Assembly: GCA_035578175.1 (NCBI GenBank)
Contig: JAQMRL010000001.1
Coordinates: forward strand, 434,644,045-434,708,044
Direction: 5' to 3'
DNA: 64,000 bases
Source: Catonia carolina
Lineage: Eukaryota > Arthropoda > Insecta > Hemiptera > Achilidae
Part shown: positions 41,942 to 53,268 of the stretch, piece by piece
Position numbering within the stretch: position 1 is the first letter of the stretch
Layout of the letters: each line of letters starts with the position of its first letter
Notes under the pieces: model-generated
The model's database searches: none
The model's input: the letters and a program-made list of their open reading frames with translations, nothing else
Told to the model about the DNA's origin: nothing
Made by a program: the position numbers and the translations under genes

Positions 41942-42435
41942 TATTGCATTCGCAACTCAACCATATATCATGGAAAATATGAGAAAGTAGAACCTGATTT
42001 GTTTGTTGCTTTTCTCAATGACATTTACAGTGTGTAGGCCTGCCGTGTGCAGACTGACTAAAAATAACTGGGCGAATACTTATCGTATTATTTGTTATTG
42101 TAAATTTTTGTATGTAATATTATCATAATAATTAAAAAAGTATATTATTATAATTATCGTCTGTAATTTTTCCTTTTTTCTCAATATCCATAACCTGTAA
42201 AATATGTGACTATTTACGCGCCTTAAGTGCTACCACATCAAGAAATACAAATTTTACTAAACATAATGCAGTAGGCCATGTACTCTATTAGCACCCAATA
42301 AACTATACCATATAACAGGTGTTTTATTAAGGACACAACCCTGATTATAAGAAGATAGAAGTAATACATCGGTAAATTTTCTGTCCCCCAATCGGTATGT
42401 TGGCAACAGTGTACTAAAAGCCAACTACCTATATA

Positions 42436-43364
42436 CGAGGGGGTACCCAAAAGAAACCGGAATTATTTTTTAAAACTATTTATTTTTAATTTTTTTACAA
42501 AAGAACCTTATCCCCTTCAAAATACTCTCCATTACAACTAATACATTTGTCTCACCGGTGTTTCCACTGTTCAAAACATTTTTTGTACTCCTCTTCAGTG
42601 ATGGCTGCCAGCTCATCCGTCGTTTTTTTCTTGACATCATCAAAGTTGTTAAATCGGAGACCTTTCATGCCCCTTTTCATGCGTGGGAACAAGAAAAAAA
42701 TCACACGGAGCCAGATCGGGTGAGTACGGTGCGTGTGGTAGCAAAACCATGCCGTTTTTCGCCAAAAACTGTGTAACCGAGATTGCCGTGTGTGCAGGCG
42801 CGTTGTCGTGGTGGAAAAACCAGTCCCCTGTCTGCCACTAATTAGGTCTTTTACGACGAATGCTGTTTCGTAGTCTTCTTAACACTTAAAGATAAAAAGT
42901 CAATGGTCTGTCGTCGGTCTGTTCGTACAATTTCTTTCACTTTCACAACATTTTCGTCTGTTCGGGAAGTCGACGGTCGTCCAGAACGAGGTTTGTTCTC
43001 AATCGACATGTCGCCATTTTTAAAGCGCAAAAACCACTCGTACACTTGGGTTTTTCCAATAGCGTCGTCTTTGTAAGCTGTGTTCAACATTACAACTGTT
43101 TCCGCGGCGTTTTTACCGAGCAAGAAGCAAAATTTCACAGCCGCACGTTGTTCATTAAAACTTGCCATCATGAAAAACGACACGAGCACAAAACAGCACT
43201 AGCGAGAACAATCACTGCACGAGAACAGAACAAGCTAGATCAACGAACAAAATGGCATTGAACTGGCAATGAGTAGCGCTACAAGCAGCCTAGTGGCGGG
43301 AATTTGTACTGCACAAGCTCCGCCCACAGCAGAGCTATTCCGGATACTTTTGGGTACCCCCTCG
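42436..43364 (-). mobile_element. Mariner element in the LINE's TA tail, internally deleted
   Basis: 929 bp flanked by TA. Ends CGAGGGGGTACCCAAAAG on both sides (inverted). On the minus strand it encodes the N-terminal part of the transposase (42851-43189), then joins across an internal deletion to the distal part. The distal part is frameshifted but readable as HDNAPAHT, YSPDLAPCDFFLFP and a C-terminus ending YFEGDK. The first catalytic Asp region is missing. Confidence 0.9.
42851..43189 (-). pseudogene. Mariner transposase, N-terminal DNA-binding domain
   Basis: Open frame with the mariner paired helix-turn-helix: FNEQRAAVKFCFLLGKNAAE, then TQVYEWFLRFKNG and KPRSGRPSTS (the GRPR-like AT-hook linker). 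It breaks off at the internal deletion after the second HTH. Confidence 0.9.
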
Positions 43365-43386
43365 TATATATATATATATATATATA
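43365..43386 (+). repeat. (TA)n tail of the non-LTR element
   Basis: Eleven TA units between the mariner's right end and the 3' end of the LINE. TA-rich tails and mariner TA targets explain each other: the mariner probably inserted into this tract. Confidence 0.85.
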
Positions 43387-43398
43387 AGCGAGTTTTAT

Positions 43399-43711
43399 CT
43401 ACAGCTCCAGCCGCTTCTCGCATCCCATCTGCCATCTCTCTCGGTTCATCCAGTCCCCCTCCACAAGATTTCTATTCCTCATATCGGAATACACCTGCTT
43501 GTTCCACAGTTCGGGCGGTCTTCCTCTTCTTCTTCTTCCAGGTGGATCCCAATTCAGCATTCTCTTGGGCCACCTTTCATCTCTCATCCTCTGTGTATGT
43601 CCCAACCATATAAGGCGCTTCTTCTCAATTTGCTCCACTGTTGTATCCTTTTTCCCCATTCTGTTCCTTATCTCCGAATTTCGTACTCGATCCATCCTTG
43701 AAACACAACTA
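43399..43711 (-). pseudogene. Non-LTR ORF tail, piece 3
   Basis: SCVSRMDRVRNSEIRNRMGK, then EKKRLIWLGHTQRM, RRRRGRPPELW and a stop region. This is the standard C-terminal end following the RT domain (RxxWxGHxxRM, GRRxRGRP). It continues piece 2 in frame once the Tc1-like insertion and one TA are removed. Confidence 0.82.
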
Positions 43712-44655
43712 TAGGGTGATTCAAAAACAGCGCCGGTTTTGATATATCAAATTAAGAGATTTATTTTATTGAAAAACTGAAAATAAATACATCAACAAGT
43801 TCATCTTACCTTCCGATTTCATGTATGAAAAATTATGTCATGCATGTGTCCTCCTCTACTGCGCTGGCACGCATCAACTCTGTCCATGAAATTGGATATC
43901 ACTGCACGACAAGTTTCGACTTCCATTTGTCCGATAACCCGTCGAATTAAACCCCACATACGGCAGTTCTGTTTATTAACAAAACCGTTTAAGTGGAAGT
44001 GCGCCTCATCACTGAAAATGATTTTGTTTGCGAAGGTGTCATCATCCTGCCGTTTTCTCAATACCCAGTCAACAAACTGTCGTCTCTTCTGGTGGTCTGC
44101 CACTTTCAAATGTTGCGTCAACTGAATTTTATACGGGTGATATTGGAGATCGTACCGAAGAATTCTCCGTACAGAAGAACATCGTAAATCCAATTGTTGA
44201 GAACGGCGACGTATTGATTTTGCTGGGCTAACAGCCACACTGTCACGAACCAACGCAACGTTCTGCTCAGTTCGGCCAGAACGACGACGTCCAGAACTTT
44301 TAAGGTCGACTGTTGGGTTCAACAGTCTCAAAAAACTTTTTCATGAGCCTGCGAACTGTTGATTCATTCGGTGCTTCATTACGTCCCAGAGTACCGCGAA
44401 GTCGCCTGACAGTAGCCGCATAACTCTCTCCACTCTGGTAAAATGTTTTGACGATTAACACTCGTTGTGCAATAGTAAACTTCTCCATGGTTAGACACAG
44501 ACTGCGAGAGTACTACACTGCAAACAAGAGAAACTACAACTGAATCGTCAATCGGAATGTTCTCCGAAATAGAAATGAGGTCTTACAATGTTGCCAACCG
44601 ATAAACAAAAATTTACAAGCCGTTTAAAAACCGGCGCTCTTTTTGAATCACCCGT
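43712..44655 (-). mobile_element. Tc1/mariner-class element with DUF4817-like transposase
   Basis: 944 bp between TA dinucleotides (43710-43711 and 44656-44657), ends TAGGGTGATTC and AACGGGTGATTC, then AAAAA and GCGCCGG on both sides. It interrupts the non-LTR ORF: the flanking codons read RRS and SCVSR in one frame with a single TA. The encoded transposase is frameshifted and internally deleted. Confidence 0.85.
43819..44488 (-). pseudogene. DUF4817-type transposase, broken
   Basis: The N-terminal helix-turn-helix FTIAQRVLIVKTFYQSGES to STVRRLMKKF (44300-44488) is followed, after a frameshift, by GRRRSGRTEQNVALVRDSV, a second HTH (SIRRRSQQLDLRCSSVRRIL) and the catalytic start FSDEAHFHLNGFVNKQNCR (first Asp). 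A deletion then removes most of the catalytic core, and the tail NFMDRVDACQRSRGGHMHDI remains. DUF4817-containing transposases of this kind are widespread in insects. Inactive. Confidence 0.8.
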
Positions 44656-44941
44656 TACTCCGGCGCAAGAAATCCATCTCCACAGCATTTATTCTTTGCC
44701 TGTCTCTTTTGGTCAATTCCCATGTTTCAGAGCCATAGAGCAATATACTCTGTACAATGGAATGATAGATTTTAATTTTCGTACATTTTTTTATATTTGT
44801 AGACCAGAGTATGGAGTTTAATGTTTGTGTCGCCTGCCTGGCCTGTCCAATTCTACTTGTGATTTCTCTTTTTGAATTGCTCTCCGATGATATTATGCTG
44901 CCCAGGTATTTATATTCATCACATTTCACCACATTATGACC
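44656..44941 (-). pseudogene. Non-LTR ORF tail, piece 2
   Basis: KCDEYKYLGSIIS, SRIGQARQATQTLNSILWS, then YHSIVQSILLYGSETWEL and INAVEMDFLRR. The EYKYLGxxIS and LLYGSETW motifs mark the region after the catalytic RT motifs in jockey/R1-type LINEs. Confidence 0.85.
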
Positions 44942-44962
44942 TCATATTATGCTGCCCAGGTA

Positions 44963-45464
44963 TCAAATACGGTCCTTCCTCAGGTTCCTCAGGTTCTTAA
45001 CAACATTCCATGCCTCTTTTGTCCTTGTGCCACCAATATACTGATCAATTTTTGTGCATGTTTTTTCCCATTCTTCATTCTTGAATTGCTGTATCTTTAT
45101 TTTGACTTCTTTGCGTTTCTGCTGATACAATTTTCTGTCCTGTTCATTCTTTGTCACGAGCCAATTGTTATACAACCTTTTCTTTTCCAAAACAATTTTC
45201 TCTATACTTTCCGTCCACCATGAGTTTCTCTTCTGTTCTACCTGTTTTTCACGTTCACCAAGCGCTTCTCTAGCTGCGGAATGTAATGCTTCTTTCAATG
45301 CATCATACTCTTCTTCTGCCGTACCTGTTGTGTAGGTTGGAAGTTTGGAGGATAGTCTTAATTTATAAAGAAATCTGATTGAGTCATCGTTCAAACTTTC
45401 TGTCATATATTTCCTCTGGTCCAATCTGCCAGATTCGTCTTGGTTATTATTACCCTCCATATCG
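44963..45464 (-). pseudogene. Non-LTR ORF, region before the RT domain
   Basis: About 165 codons: RLDQRKYMTESLNDDSIRFL, ALHSAAREALGERE, KRNSWWTESIEKIVLEKKRL and KEAWNVVKNLRN. This Lys/Glu-rich linker with WWTExIE lies between the endonuclease and RT domains of such elements. The endonuclease is absent (5' truncation), and the RT palm with its FADD box is deleted. Confidence 0.8.
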
Positions 45465-45599
45465 GCCAACTACCTAAGACAGTTAAAATGTTCCAGTTAA
45501 GCAATTCTAGTTAAGTAATTAGTGTGGTGACAGCAGTCGTTTCGTTATATTGTGTCAGCAATGGTTTTTTCCAAGGAAGAACCGGGTGTTTTATTAAGA

Positions 45600-46062
45600 A
45601 CCGACAATTCAAAAAATAAATAATGAAATTAAAGACGTGAAGAAGCTATTCTTCAGCACTTTTGTTGACACCTGGTAAAAAAAAAGAAACGGTTAGGTAG
45701 ATACTGGTGAGACTGATAGTGCAGACGCCGGTGAAAGCAATAGTAAAGAAGGCGATTCATTCGTAGAAAATTTTGTTCCAATGGAATAAGGTAGCTGGTA
45801 ATTACAGTAAATCAAATATTTTTAGTCATGTAATTAAGCTATAGGCAATATTACAGGTCACATTTATTTCTTATAAGGTTTATGAAGAAAACATTTTCTT
45901 GGAATAAACTACAGCTTACAAAATGTAAGTAGAAACTGCACGGTAGTGAAATTTACGAGTAGTGTCCCTTGTTGAGGTTGGCAGCACTGCAAATATTCAC
46001 TTCCTTTCCTCACAGCCCATCCGTACAGAAAAGGCAATCTCGTGACTTCAGTATCTATAGGT
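45600..46062 (+). mobile_element. DNA element with transposase HTH remnant, copy 3 (5' truncated)
   Basis: Matches the right-hand half of the 6634 and 22837 elements, starting at AATTAAAGACGTGAAGAAGC, through GGTAGCTGGTAATTACAG, to CTCGTGACTTCAGTATCTATA. It lacks the left half and the nested hAT. Flanked on the right by family 2 SINE pieces. Confidence 0.68.
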
Positions 46063-46069
46063 ACTGAAC

Positions 46070-46500
46070 CAACCTGGTGCATTCAAATCAAATCACTGTC
46101 TAGTATTCAAAAGCATATAAAAATAACTACTTTTATTAGGATTTTAACCACATAATCTATGTCTCTGAAAATTAGCTGCTACACAGCTGACTTGCTGCGA
46201 AGACTTTACCTTTAAGACCAACTCGGTGAGTGTGAAATTTTATAAAATTAATTTTGTTAAAATTTACCTGGTTCAAATCCTAGTAAAGGTAGTTACTTTT
46301 ATACGGGTTTGAATGCTAAGACAGTGGTTACCGGTGTACTTTGATCGTTGAGGTTCAATTAACCAAACTCTCTCAGGAATGGTCGGCCTGAGCATGTGCA
46401 AGACTACACCTCGTTTACACTTCTTACATATCATCCTCATCTCATTGGGTCATGGGGTTGCTTATTGTTCTGAATTGAACAGATTGCAACGTACTCATAT
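46070..46500. repeat. Two family 2 SINE pieces in opposite orientation
   Basis: 46090-46225 (minus) carries the head with ACTTTTATTAGGATTTTAAC and the TCAGCTGT region. 46265-46500 (plus) carries GGTTCAAATCCTAGTAAAGG, CTCAGGAATGGTCGGCCTGA and CATTGGGTCATGGGGTTGCT. The plus piece is the most complete copy of this SINE in the window. Confidence 0.7.
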
Positions 46501-46526
46501 TAGGAATTTAAAAAATATATATTTAC

Positions 46527-46674
46527 CAATTTCTCTATTTTCTTTTACTTCTTCATTGTCATTTTTTATCTCTTTTTCTGTATCCAAATTGTTTACACAT
46601 TTTAGAAGGTATCCAAAAGCTTCTGTTCGATCAGTCGAATTCAACTGGGTTATAGCATTTATCATACAACTGAT
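46527..46674 (-). CDS. C2H2 zinc-finger protein, exon 2
   Basis: 148 nt, ATTTCAG acceptor and GTAAAT donor, residues 19-67 and the first base of 68. It encodes ISCMINAITQLN, EAFGYLLKCVNNL and a charged tail EKEIKNDNEEVKENREI. No finger; probably an N-terminal helical segment. Frame joins on both sides are exact. Confidence 0.85.
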
Positions 46675-48242
46675 CTGAAATTGACAATGCACATTTTTAG
46701 ATTATGATAAAATATTATTGATGAAAACATTTCAATTCAATTTTCTCACTAACAACAGCTAAAATTGTATTATATTCATCAAGTAAAAATTAAAGTATGT
46801 CACAATTTCTGTAATTCTTATACCAGCAACTGAAAAACATTTAATTTACATTTTTTATTGAGGTATATTTTAAAAAGTTTTAAGAGATTAGTATTCTGAT
46901 TACATTATATTAAATTATGGATTATATGGCAGGGGTCACAGTTTCAAACCCAACCAGGTCTCGCATTTCTTTAACACTCATTTTCATCTATCACCATTCT
47001 CATTAACTGCATTAGCATTAAAAGGGTTAATGGTAACTGGTTTGCAATTGCAAAACAGTTAGACAGAAAAAAACGGAATAAATTTTTAAAATGCATCTTA
47101 CAGCTTGTAATCAATCTAAATGACAATATTGTAATTTAGTTCAAGATTAGTCTACAAGTGGGTTATGAAATAGGTTATTTATTTTTGTATACGTTGCCTC
47201 ATTGATAATTTTTTTTTTGGTTTTACGTCTGACTGTTTTGCAATTTCAGCTAATGCAAAAAGATGGTGGAGGATGATGATTTATAAGAAAATGAGTGATG
47301 AAAAATGCCAGACCTGACCAGGAATCAAACCCGGGACCCTAAGGAAGAAGCCAGTTTGCGCTAACCACTATGTGTATTGTGTATTGTATGGGGGTGGAGT
47401 GAAATTTTATTGAACAAGAATAGTGAATTGCGAAATGATTGGACCGCAGGTATAAAAAAGTTAGCACCTTTGTTATCGCCCAGTTAACATGTGAATCGTT
47501 AATGGAGTGTTGGGCAATTCAAAATAGTGTTGTAACGGGACCGTTTTTAAATACATTAATAGTGAAAGTGAGAGTGTGTGTTTGGTAACAAATGGTTCTG
47601 GACAGGTAACCCAGTTATTGCCTTTTAAACTGTCTCATTGATATGCTGACTAACTATCTATCAGCATGTGTTAGTTTGAGAAATTCAAATAAAAATTTGG
47701 CATTAAGCTGTATCCTGTAAAATAAAACTAAATACCTCAGAACATCACTACACAGTTTTCATCAAAAATGTATAAACAAAAAACCCACACAGTACAGCTA
47801 ATTAAACCTACAGTGCAACAATACAATTTTCATTTATGGGCAGGTAACTCGATTATTGACTTAATTTTCATTCAATTTCACGGGTGACTGATTTAACAAT
47901 CTTTATTAGTGCTTTATGACTCCTCCAAAGATCTTAACAAAACAGCATCAGCTATGAACACTTTCACACTTCAAATCATGAATAACACAAGTGTTTGTGC
48001 AAACACCAAGGTGAAATGAGAAAGTTTCTCTCATAAGAGTTGGCAAAATTTTCAGTTTTCCCTATAAAATTTTACAATTATGTGGTTATTTAAATCCGAA
48101 ACTTTTAAATACTGAACATAAATAAAGATGTTGGGATATTAGATAAAATTAACAACAAAAGATAACGAATTAAAAAAATTGTAATAATTTATTCGCTACC
48201 CAGAAAACTTATCACGTAGGATAATAGACAATTATATCTAAC
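46675..48242 (-). other. Zinc-finger gene intron 1
   Basis: 1.57-kb intron. It holds a diverged tRNA-type SINE (47212-47376). The remainder shows no recognisable element. Confidence 0.8.
47212..47376 (-). repeat. tRNA-derived SINE, diverged
   Basis: Minus orientation: GTGGTTAGCGCAAACTGG, B-box-like GGGTTTGATTCCTGGTCAGG, body with CATCATCCTCCACCATC and the tail GTAAAACCAAAAAAAA. Related to family 1 in its 3' part (CAGTCAGACGTAAAACC) but with a different head. Confidence 0.7.
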
Positions 48243-48305
48243 CTGACTTTTAAAATCACTAATCGTCAGTTTAGTTTCCTCTGTTACTTCACTCATGCTG
48301 GACAG
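48243..48305 (-). CDS. C2H2 zinc-finger protein, first coding exon (or second)
   Basis: Follows a TTTTGACAG acceptor at 48306. ATG at 48296 gives MSEVTEETKLTISDFKSQ and a phase-0 GT donor (exon end 48243). The nine bases before it (CTG TCC AGC) are in frame with an upstream exon ending at 53269 whose own ATG (53289) would add MTLLFYELSS. Translation may therefore begin here or in the upstream exon. The product is the 766-residue, 15-finger protein described under the last exon. Confidence 0.82.
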
Positions 48306-49012
48306 CTGTCAAAATAAATTATTTTAATAACAAAATAAAACATTATCAAACAGAAACGATGAAGACGTAACCTAGAAAAAAGTGCATCGCCTTCATAAAC
48401 AGCTGACACAACACGTTCAATAATATTAGGGATATTTTCAACTCTGCGTTCGTACACTTTTGAGCCAGAACATTTGTCACATATATAGAAATTTTGTAAT
48501 GTACTAATAAAATTATATGATTTTTTGGAGATATTTTAATTGTTCAATTCTTCAAAAATGGATTTTCGTAGGTAATGTAGGTTTCTGGCTTTACGACTTT
48601 TAACCTCTTTGTTTAAAGCGCGAACTCTATTAGCTTACTGATATAATTAATTTTTCAATTAAAGTATTTTGTCTTTAAGAATCCTTCGCCAATAGTGCGC
48701 TTTAATATTGTAAGAATATACCAAAAAATCATCCAATACCACAATGCCAAAGATAGGATAAAAAGTATATTATATTTGCATTAGTATTCTGACAGGTTTT
48801 AATTATTCACACTATCATTTATTTTCAATTAACTTGACTCTTAATTTTACTATGCTGAAATATGAAAAAAATATTTTATAAGCACTATTCACATTATCAT
48901 TATTTCTCCACAATGACAATATTACATGGTTAAGCCGCTTAGTTTCAGAATATGATGAGTAAATTTAAGACAATTGCATTTTTCATCACAGAAAATAAGT
49001 ATAAATAACAAA

Positions 49013-50098
49013 CTATAGTGCCCGCCACAAAAGAAGTCTGTTGTGTTTAAAGCACCGCATATCAAATATGACCGAATGGAAAAATTTTAACGTTACAGCA
49101 AATTACAGCCTGTTCTTTCTTGCGTTTATTCGTTTACCTTAAATTGTTTAAATAAAAATTTGTTGCAGATACAGCAATTTATGCATAAAAGTACCTAGTT
49201 CTTAGCTGGTTTTATGTTAGTGTGCTTTTTAAATGTCTATTACTTAATCCAGACTTTACATAAAAAATTGGGGTTTAAGTATGTTTAAGATCACAGTTTT
49301 TTCTGCTATATGAATATATAAAAAATAAAATCTCATTTTCCGTTTTAATATGGTGGCCATTTTAAAAAAGTGCTGTTTTGGCTGTTTTTCCCACATGAAG
49401 ATTGGGAAATGATTTTTTGACTGAACTATACATTTTTACAACAGTATTGTGCCAAGTATGGTAGACTCTTGCATTTATAAATTACAGATATCAGATGTCC
49501 CATAGCCGAGCGAGTGGGAGGGAGATGTGGCATAACTACGCATGCGCCCAAAGGTCTTTACCGTTATAATCCAAATCTAAAAACATACTACACTCGTTAT
49601 CTTGTTTGTTAGTTTACTGCTTGCATAAACGCTTGCTCACAACAATGAGTAAAATTACACAATGTTATTGGAATGGCGTGTGCGAATGAGAGCATTATGC
49701 ATTCTCTCACTCCCACGGCTAGGGGACTTTAGTTCATCTGAATACTGTACAAATAAAGCAGAAATGAAATTGTGATGTAAATTGAAAATTTTATTTACTT
49801 AGTTGATGAGCCTCCGGGCCAGCCCAGTCAGTCGGTAGAAAGCCGCTATTATTTGTTAAGTAACACCGGTTGGGCAAGTGACTTTGTATGGTGACCAGCT
49901 GACAGTCATCCATGAACAAACTCTACTGGGAGTCCCTGTTTAAACTCATGCCTAATTCACTTCAAAAAAAATACAGCAATCAAATTGGGTAGTTGTCAAT
50001 AATGTACAGTTCCCAATAACAAATAAAAGCTATAAAAAAAAAAATTTGGTTGATGGGCAAATGTTCTTCATAGCGGACTTCTTTCATGGCGAGCACTA
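49013..50098. mobile_element. 1.1-kb TIR element with a smaller inverted-repeat element inside
   Basis: Ends TAGTGCCCGCCACAAAAG and inverted TAGTGCTCGCCATGAAAG, then AAGTC on both, bordered by TA. Inside, 49496-49732 carries a second inverted pair (GTCCCATAGCCGAGCGAGT and GTCCCCTAGCCGTGGGAGT) and may be a nested MITE. No coding frame. Confidence 0.65.
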
Positions 50099-50371
50099 TA
50101 ATCAATTCCCAGTTTACAGTAATTTCCTTGAACACAACATATCGTGAATAGAAGTTTCTTTATTTGTAATCAAAGTTTATGTATTAATAAAGATTTCCAT
50201 GTTGTTATATATTTTAAACCATTTCGTAGAGTAGAGTAAGAAAATACTGCACAAATATGATAAAAATCTAGATTTTAATTGAGCATCATATTTTATGCCT
50301 TTAAAGGGATATCTGTGAAAAAACATAAATCTGAATATGCATTGTTTTATTCATACAGAAAAACTTACTAG

Positions 50372-50696
50372 TATATCCCACAGAACTGTGCAGCAGATAA
50401 ACAGACTATGGGTTGAAAGTCCGTAAAAAGGATGCATAATCATGTTTCACTCTACCAATGCCTTTAGTCAAAACAACCAGCGACAGACCGGATGTTTAAT
50501 AATAGGCCTAGTCAATGAATTCTTTCTACTGGTACTGTCATATTTTGTATTTAGTATACGTTTCAATCAGTACATAATAACTTTTATCTAATAAGCAATA
50601 AACATTTTTTGTGATTCGAATGGATTGTGCTAATTTCAATTACAATTTTAATACATTTATGTTTTGACGTGCTGCACAGTTCCATGGGATAGAGTA
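50372..50696. mobile_element. Short inverted-repeat MITE
   Basis: Ends TATCCCACAGAACTGTGCAG and inverted TATCCCATGGAACTGTGCAG face each other across about 325 bp. No target duplication is clear. Similar phrases outside (CAAATATGATAAAAATCTAG at 50255 and CAAAAATATGAAAACTAG at 50702) suggest the true ends lie further out. Confidence 0.5.
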
Positions 50697-51146
50697 TAGT
50701 ACAAAAATATGAAAACTAGAATTTCTCTATCAATTCTAGAAGGGTGTTGGCAAGGGGTCAAGTAATCGAAAAGTTAAGAGTACTTCACATTGATGTAAAA
50801 AAAATGGATCGATGCATCAAATTTACTAAAAAATGCTTCAAATGATTTCATTAAATTTTCCTTGTTTACACTGTTCGCTGTAATAATTAGACACGTATAA
50901 GTAGCATATCTTGAAAAATTCTTGGAGGCTCTGCTCTGATTGAAAATCAATTTTTTTTACATCCTACAGGTGTACAGAAAAGACACAAAATATTAGATGC
51001 CTCATTTTGCTACAAGAGTAAGGTTATGGCTCTTAAAATAAGGACCCATTTTATTAAATTCTGTTCTTGCCTTGGCTATAGACATTTTATTTGTTGTGTA
51101 TTGTCCCTTTGCTTATTTATCATAGTTTCCAGGTAACAATACTGTC

Positions 51147-51150
<4 letters not shown>

Positions 51151-51177
<27 letters not shown>
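51151..51177 (+). repeat. (TC)n microsatellite
   Basis: Thirteen to fourteen TC units inside the 5' intron of the zinc-finger gene. Confidence 0.95.
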
Positions 51178-51180
<3 letters not shown>

Positions 51181-51739
51181 CAGGTTTAGTTGATATAAAG
51201 GTGAGCTCCATTCACATGCTCTCTGCTAATTATCTGAACTTTATTTTTAGAATATTTAAACCTTTATAAACTTTGTGTTTTACCTGGTAATGTCATTAAC
51301 TGTTACAGTACATGAAACAACTAATTGGAGCTGTTTATCTCCCTAAAGAAGAAATAACTGATGAGATGGGGTAAACTCTCGAGTCTATAAAATTAAAGGG
51401 ATATTGTCTTCTGCAGAAAATGTTTGTTGCGTATACTTTGTAGTCAAAAAGCTTGAGAAAACACACCCCTTCCGGGCAACACACCTTCATACTCATGTAA
51501 ACTGTGTGAAATTAATTGCCAGGCTCCTAAACACTCCATTAAAGGAATTTGTAATATGGATTCACTCAGTAGTATTCACCCCTTGCCAAGGTAACAGATT
51601 ATGTTTTTGCTAGAGGAATTGTTTAACATCATCCAAATCTGTTCTTACAGATCAAAAATTGTATTGTATTGTATTTTCCCTTGAAACGGTAGTAGTGGAC
51701 TGTGTAACTCTCTTCTTTTAGTGCCAAAACCATTTTGAA

Positions 51740-52165
51740 AACCAATTATTGATCAATTGGTTATCATGTTGGCAACCACTTTGATGATAATTTTATTGAT
51801 AGCTTCTTGGAAAAGTTATACTGTAGATTTTCCAGATCACTGCCTCAAATTTTTCAGCCATAATGTTCTCCCTGGACCACATTTGCCAAGAATTTTCCCC
51901 TCTTTAATAAGATGCAGGATGTCATAGTTTTGTGGATATTTCGTAATGTGACCAAAATATTCCAATTTACAATACTTTATAGTCATGACAAATTTCTAAG
52001 TTTTTTCCATGCGAGTGAGAATGTTGCTGTTACTAACTCTGTCCATTCAACTGATCCTCACTAATTGCTGATACACCCACATTTCTAATGCCTTCAGGCG
52101 CTAAAGATTTTTTTCAGTGAGTGTCCACACCTCAAAGTCACAAAAGAGACCAGCACAATTATACC
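51740..52165 (-). pseudogene. Non-LTR reverse transcriptase tail remnant
   Basis: Minus-strand phrases in order, with indels: a VWTLTEKIF-like start, CKLEYFGHITKYPQNYDILH, IKEGKILGKCGPGR, WLKNLRQ, then a helix ending INKIIIKVVANMIT. They match the ExKRRKLEYLGHI, GRRRxSWLKNLR and KVxIAxMIAN pattern found in the 57.9-kb remnant too. Old and inactive. Confidence 0.68.
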
Positions 52166-53268
52166 ATTTTCATCTGTAATTTTACTGAGTAACAATTTGG
52201 CTAAATAAATCTGTTCTCCTGTAAAAATAATCTTTATTAGCCTTATTGTGCATAACAGTTGAATGTAAAGCAAACGAAAAAATCCTGGGAATATTCTTGC
52301 TCATGTGTCACGCACATGTATCCATTAATGGTAGTTACCAAAGACTACTTAAGTCACTAAAAGACTTTTACCAATAGTCTTATCAACAACAAAGTTTCTT
52401 TTCATGTTGATCACAATTAATAATTAAGGAACTAGATTACCTATAACTAAATGGCAAGGAGCAAGAGCTTTGATTCAGTTAGCCAATATTTTTTCTATGG
52501 ATGGTAGAACTAGCATTCTAGTGACACCATTAACATGCAAGGAGTTAATGACTATTATTTTCACAAATTGCAGAACTATTATTCCATTATCAATACAATT
52601 GTCATCTACTGGCACCTTATTGAAGAACCAACTATTAAAATAAATCAATTAAAAAACAAATTATTCTGTTTTATTAGTGTTGGTGGTGTGGTTTGTTTTC
52701 TGATTAATTCTATCAATGTTCAACATGTCCAGTATATCTTGATAGCAATATAAATTATTAACATGGTGTACCAATATAATTTATAACAAATTTTATTCAG
52801 ATAACTAATGAAATACAGTTAGCTGTAATACTAGTAGGTTTGTAGATCACAAAACTAAAGTTTAGTCTTCACACAGTGTTACACTTCTAAACATCACTTT
52901 GTATAACTGTTTCTAAATATAAAACAGGATAAATACTATGTAATCTGTTTCAATATTAAAACTAATAAATTAGCACGAATATAATTTGTAACGTGTTTTC
53001 CAGAAGACTTAATCATGCATTATCAAAACATTACACAATTTCCTTTCAAGATACGATCAATTTAAAATTTCCCGGCATTATGACATTGCAAAGATTTGAA
53101 AGAAATTATCCGGAAACGAAGGAGAACAAAAAAAATCATCCTAAAACTTATTGCTCAAATTACAGTTCTTTTTATATAAATTGTTTTTACTAATCAGTTA
53201 GCAATTTTAAGCAACGCAAATGTTTCGATGAAATTATTTAAATAAATTTTGTTATATTTTTTACGTAC

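Larger units (their letters stand above)
42432..45464 (-). mobile_element. Composite non-LTR retrotransposon with 12-bp target duplication
   Basis: Flanked by GCCAACTACCTA on both sides (42420-42431 and 45465-45476). On the minus strand it holds a 5'-truncated ORF region, a deletion of the RT core, the post-RT tail and a (TA)n 3' end. A mariner (42436-43364) sits in the TA tail and a Tc1-like element (43712-44655) in the ORF. At the deletion junction a 19-bp sequence ATACCTGGGCAGCATAATA is present twice (44888-44908 and 44942-44962), suggesting template switching. It lies in intron 2 of the zinc-finger gene. Confidence 0.85.
40842..46526 (-). other. Zinc-finger gene intron 2
   Basis: 5.7-kb intron with a pogo-like element, a composite non-LTR insertion (42.4-45.5 kb) and a truncated HTH element with SINE pieces. 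The stretches 40842-41212 and 41944-42419 hold nothing else I can name. Confidence 0.85.
48306..53268 (-). other. Zinc-finger gene 5' intron
   Basis: Inferred 5-kb intron (donor GTACGT at 53268, acceptor GACAG at 48306). It contains two TIR elements, a (TC)n tract and a non-LTR remnant. The stretches 48310-49010, 50700-51140, 51180-51735 and 52170-53260 hold no feature I can support. Confidence 0.6.

Noticed and set aside
44936..45223. Plus-strand ORFs over 43.3-45.2 kb
   Set aside because: They are antisense shadows of the LINE and transposase frames on the minus strand.
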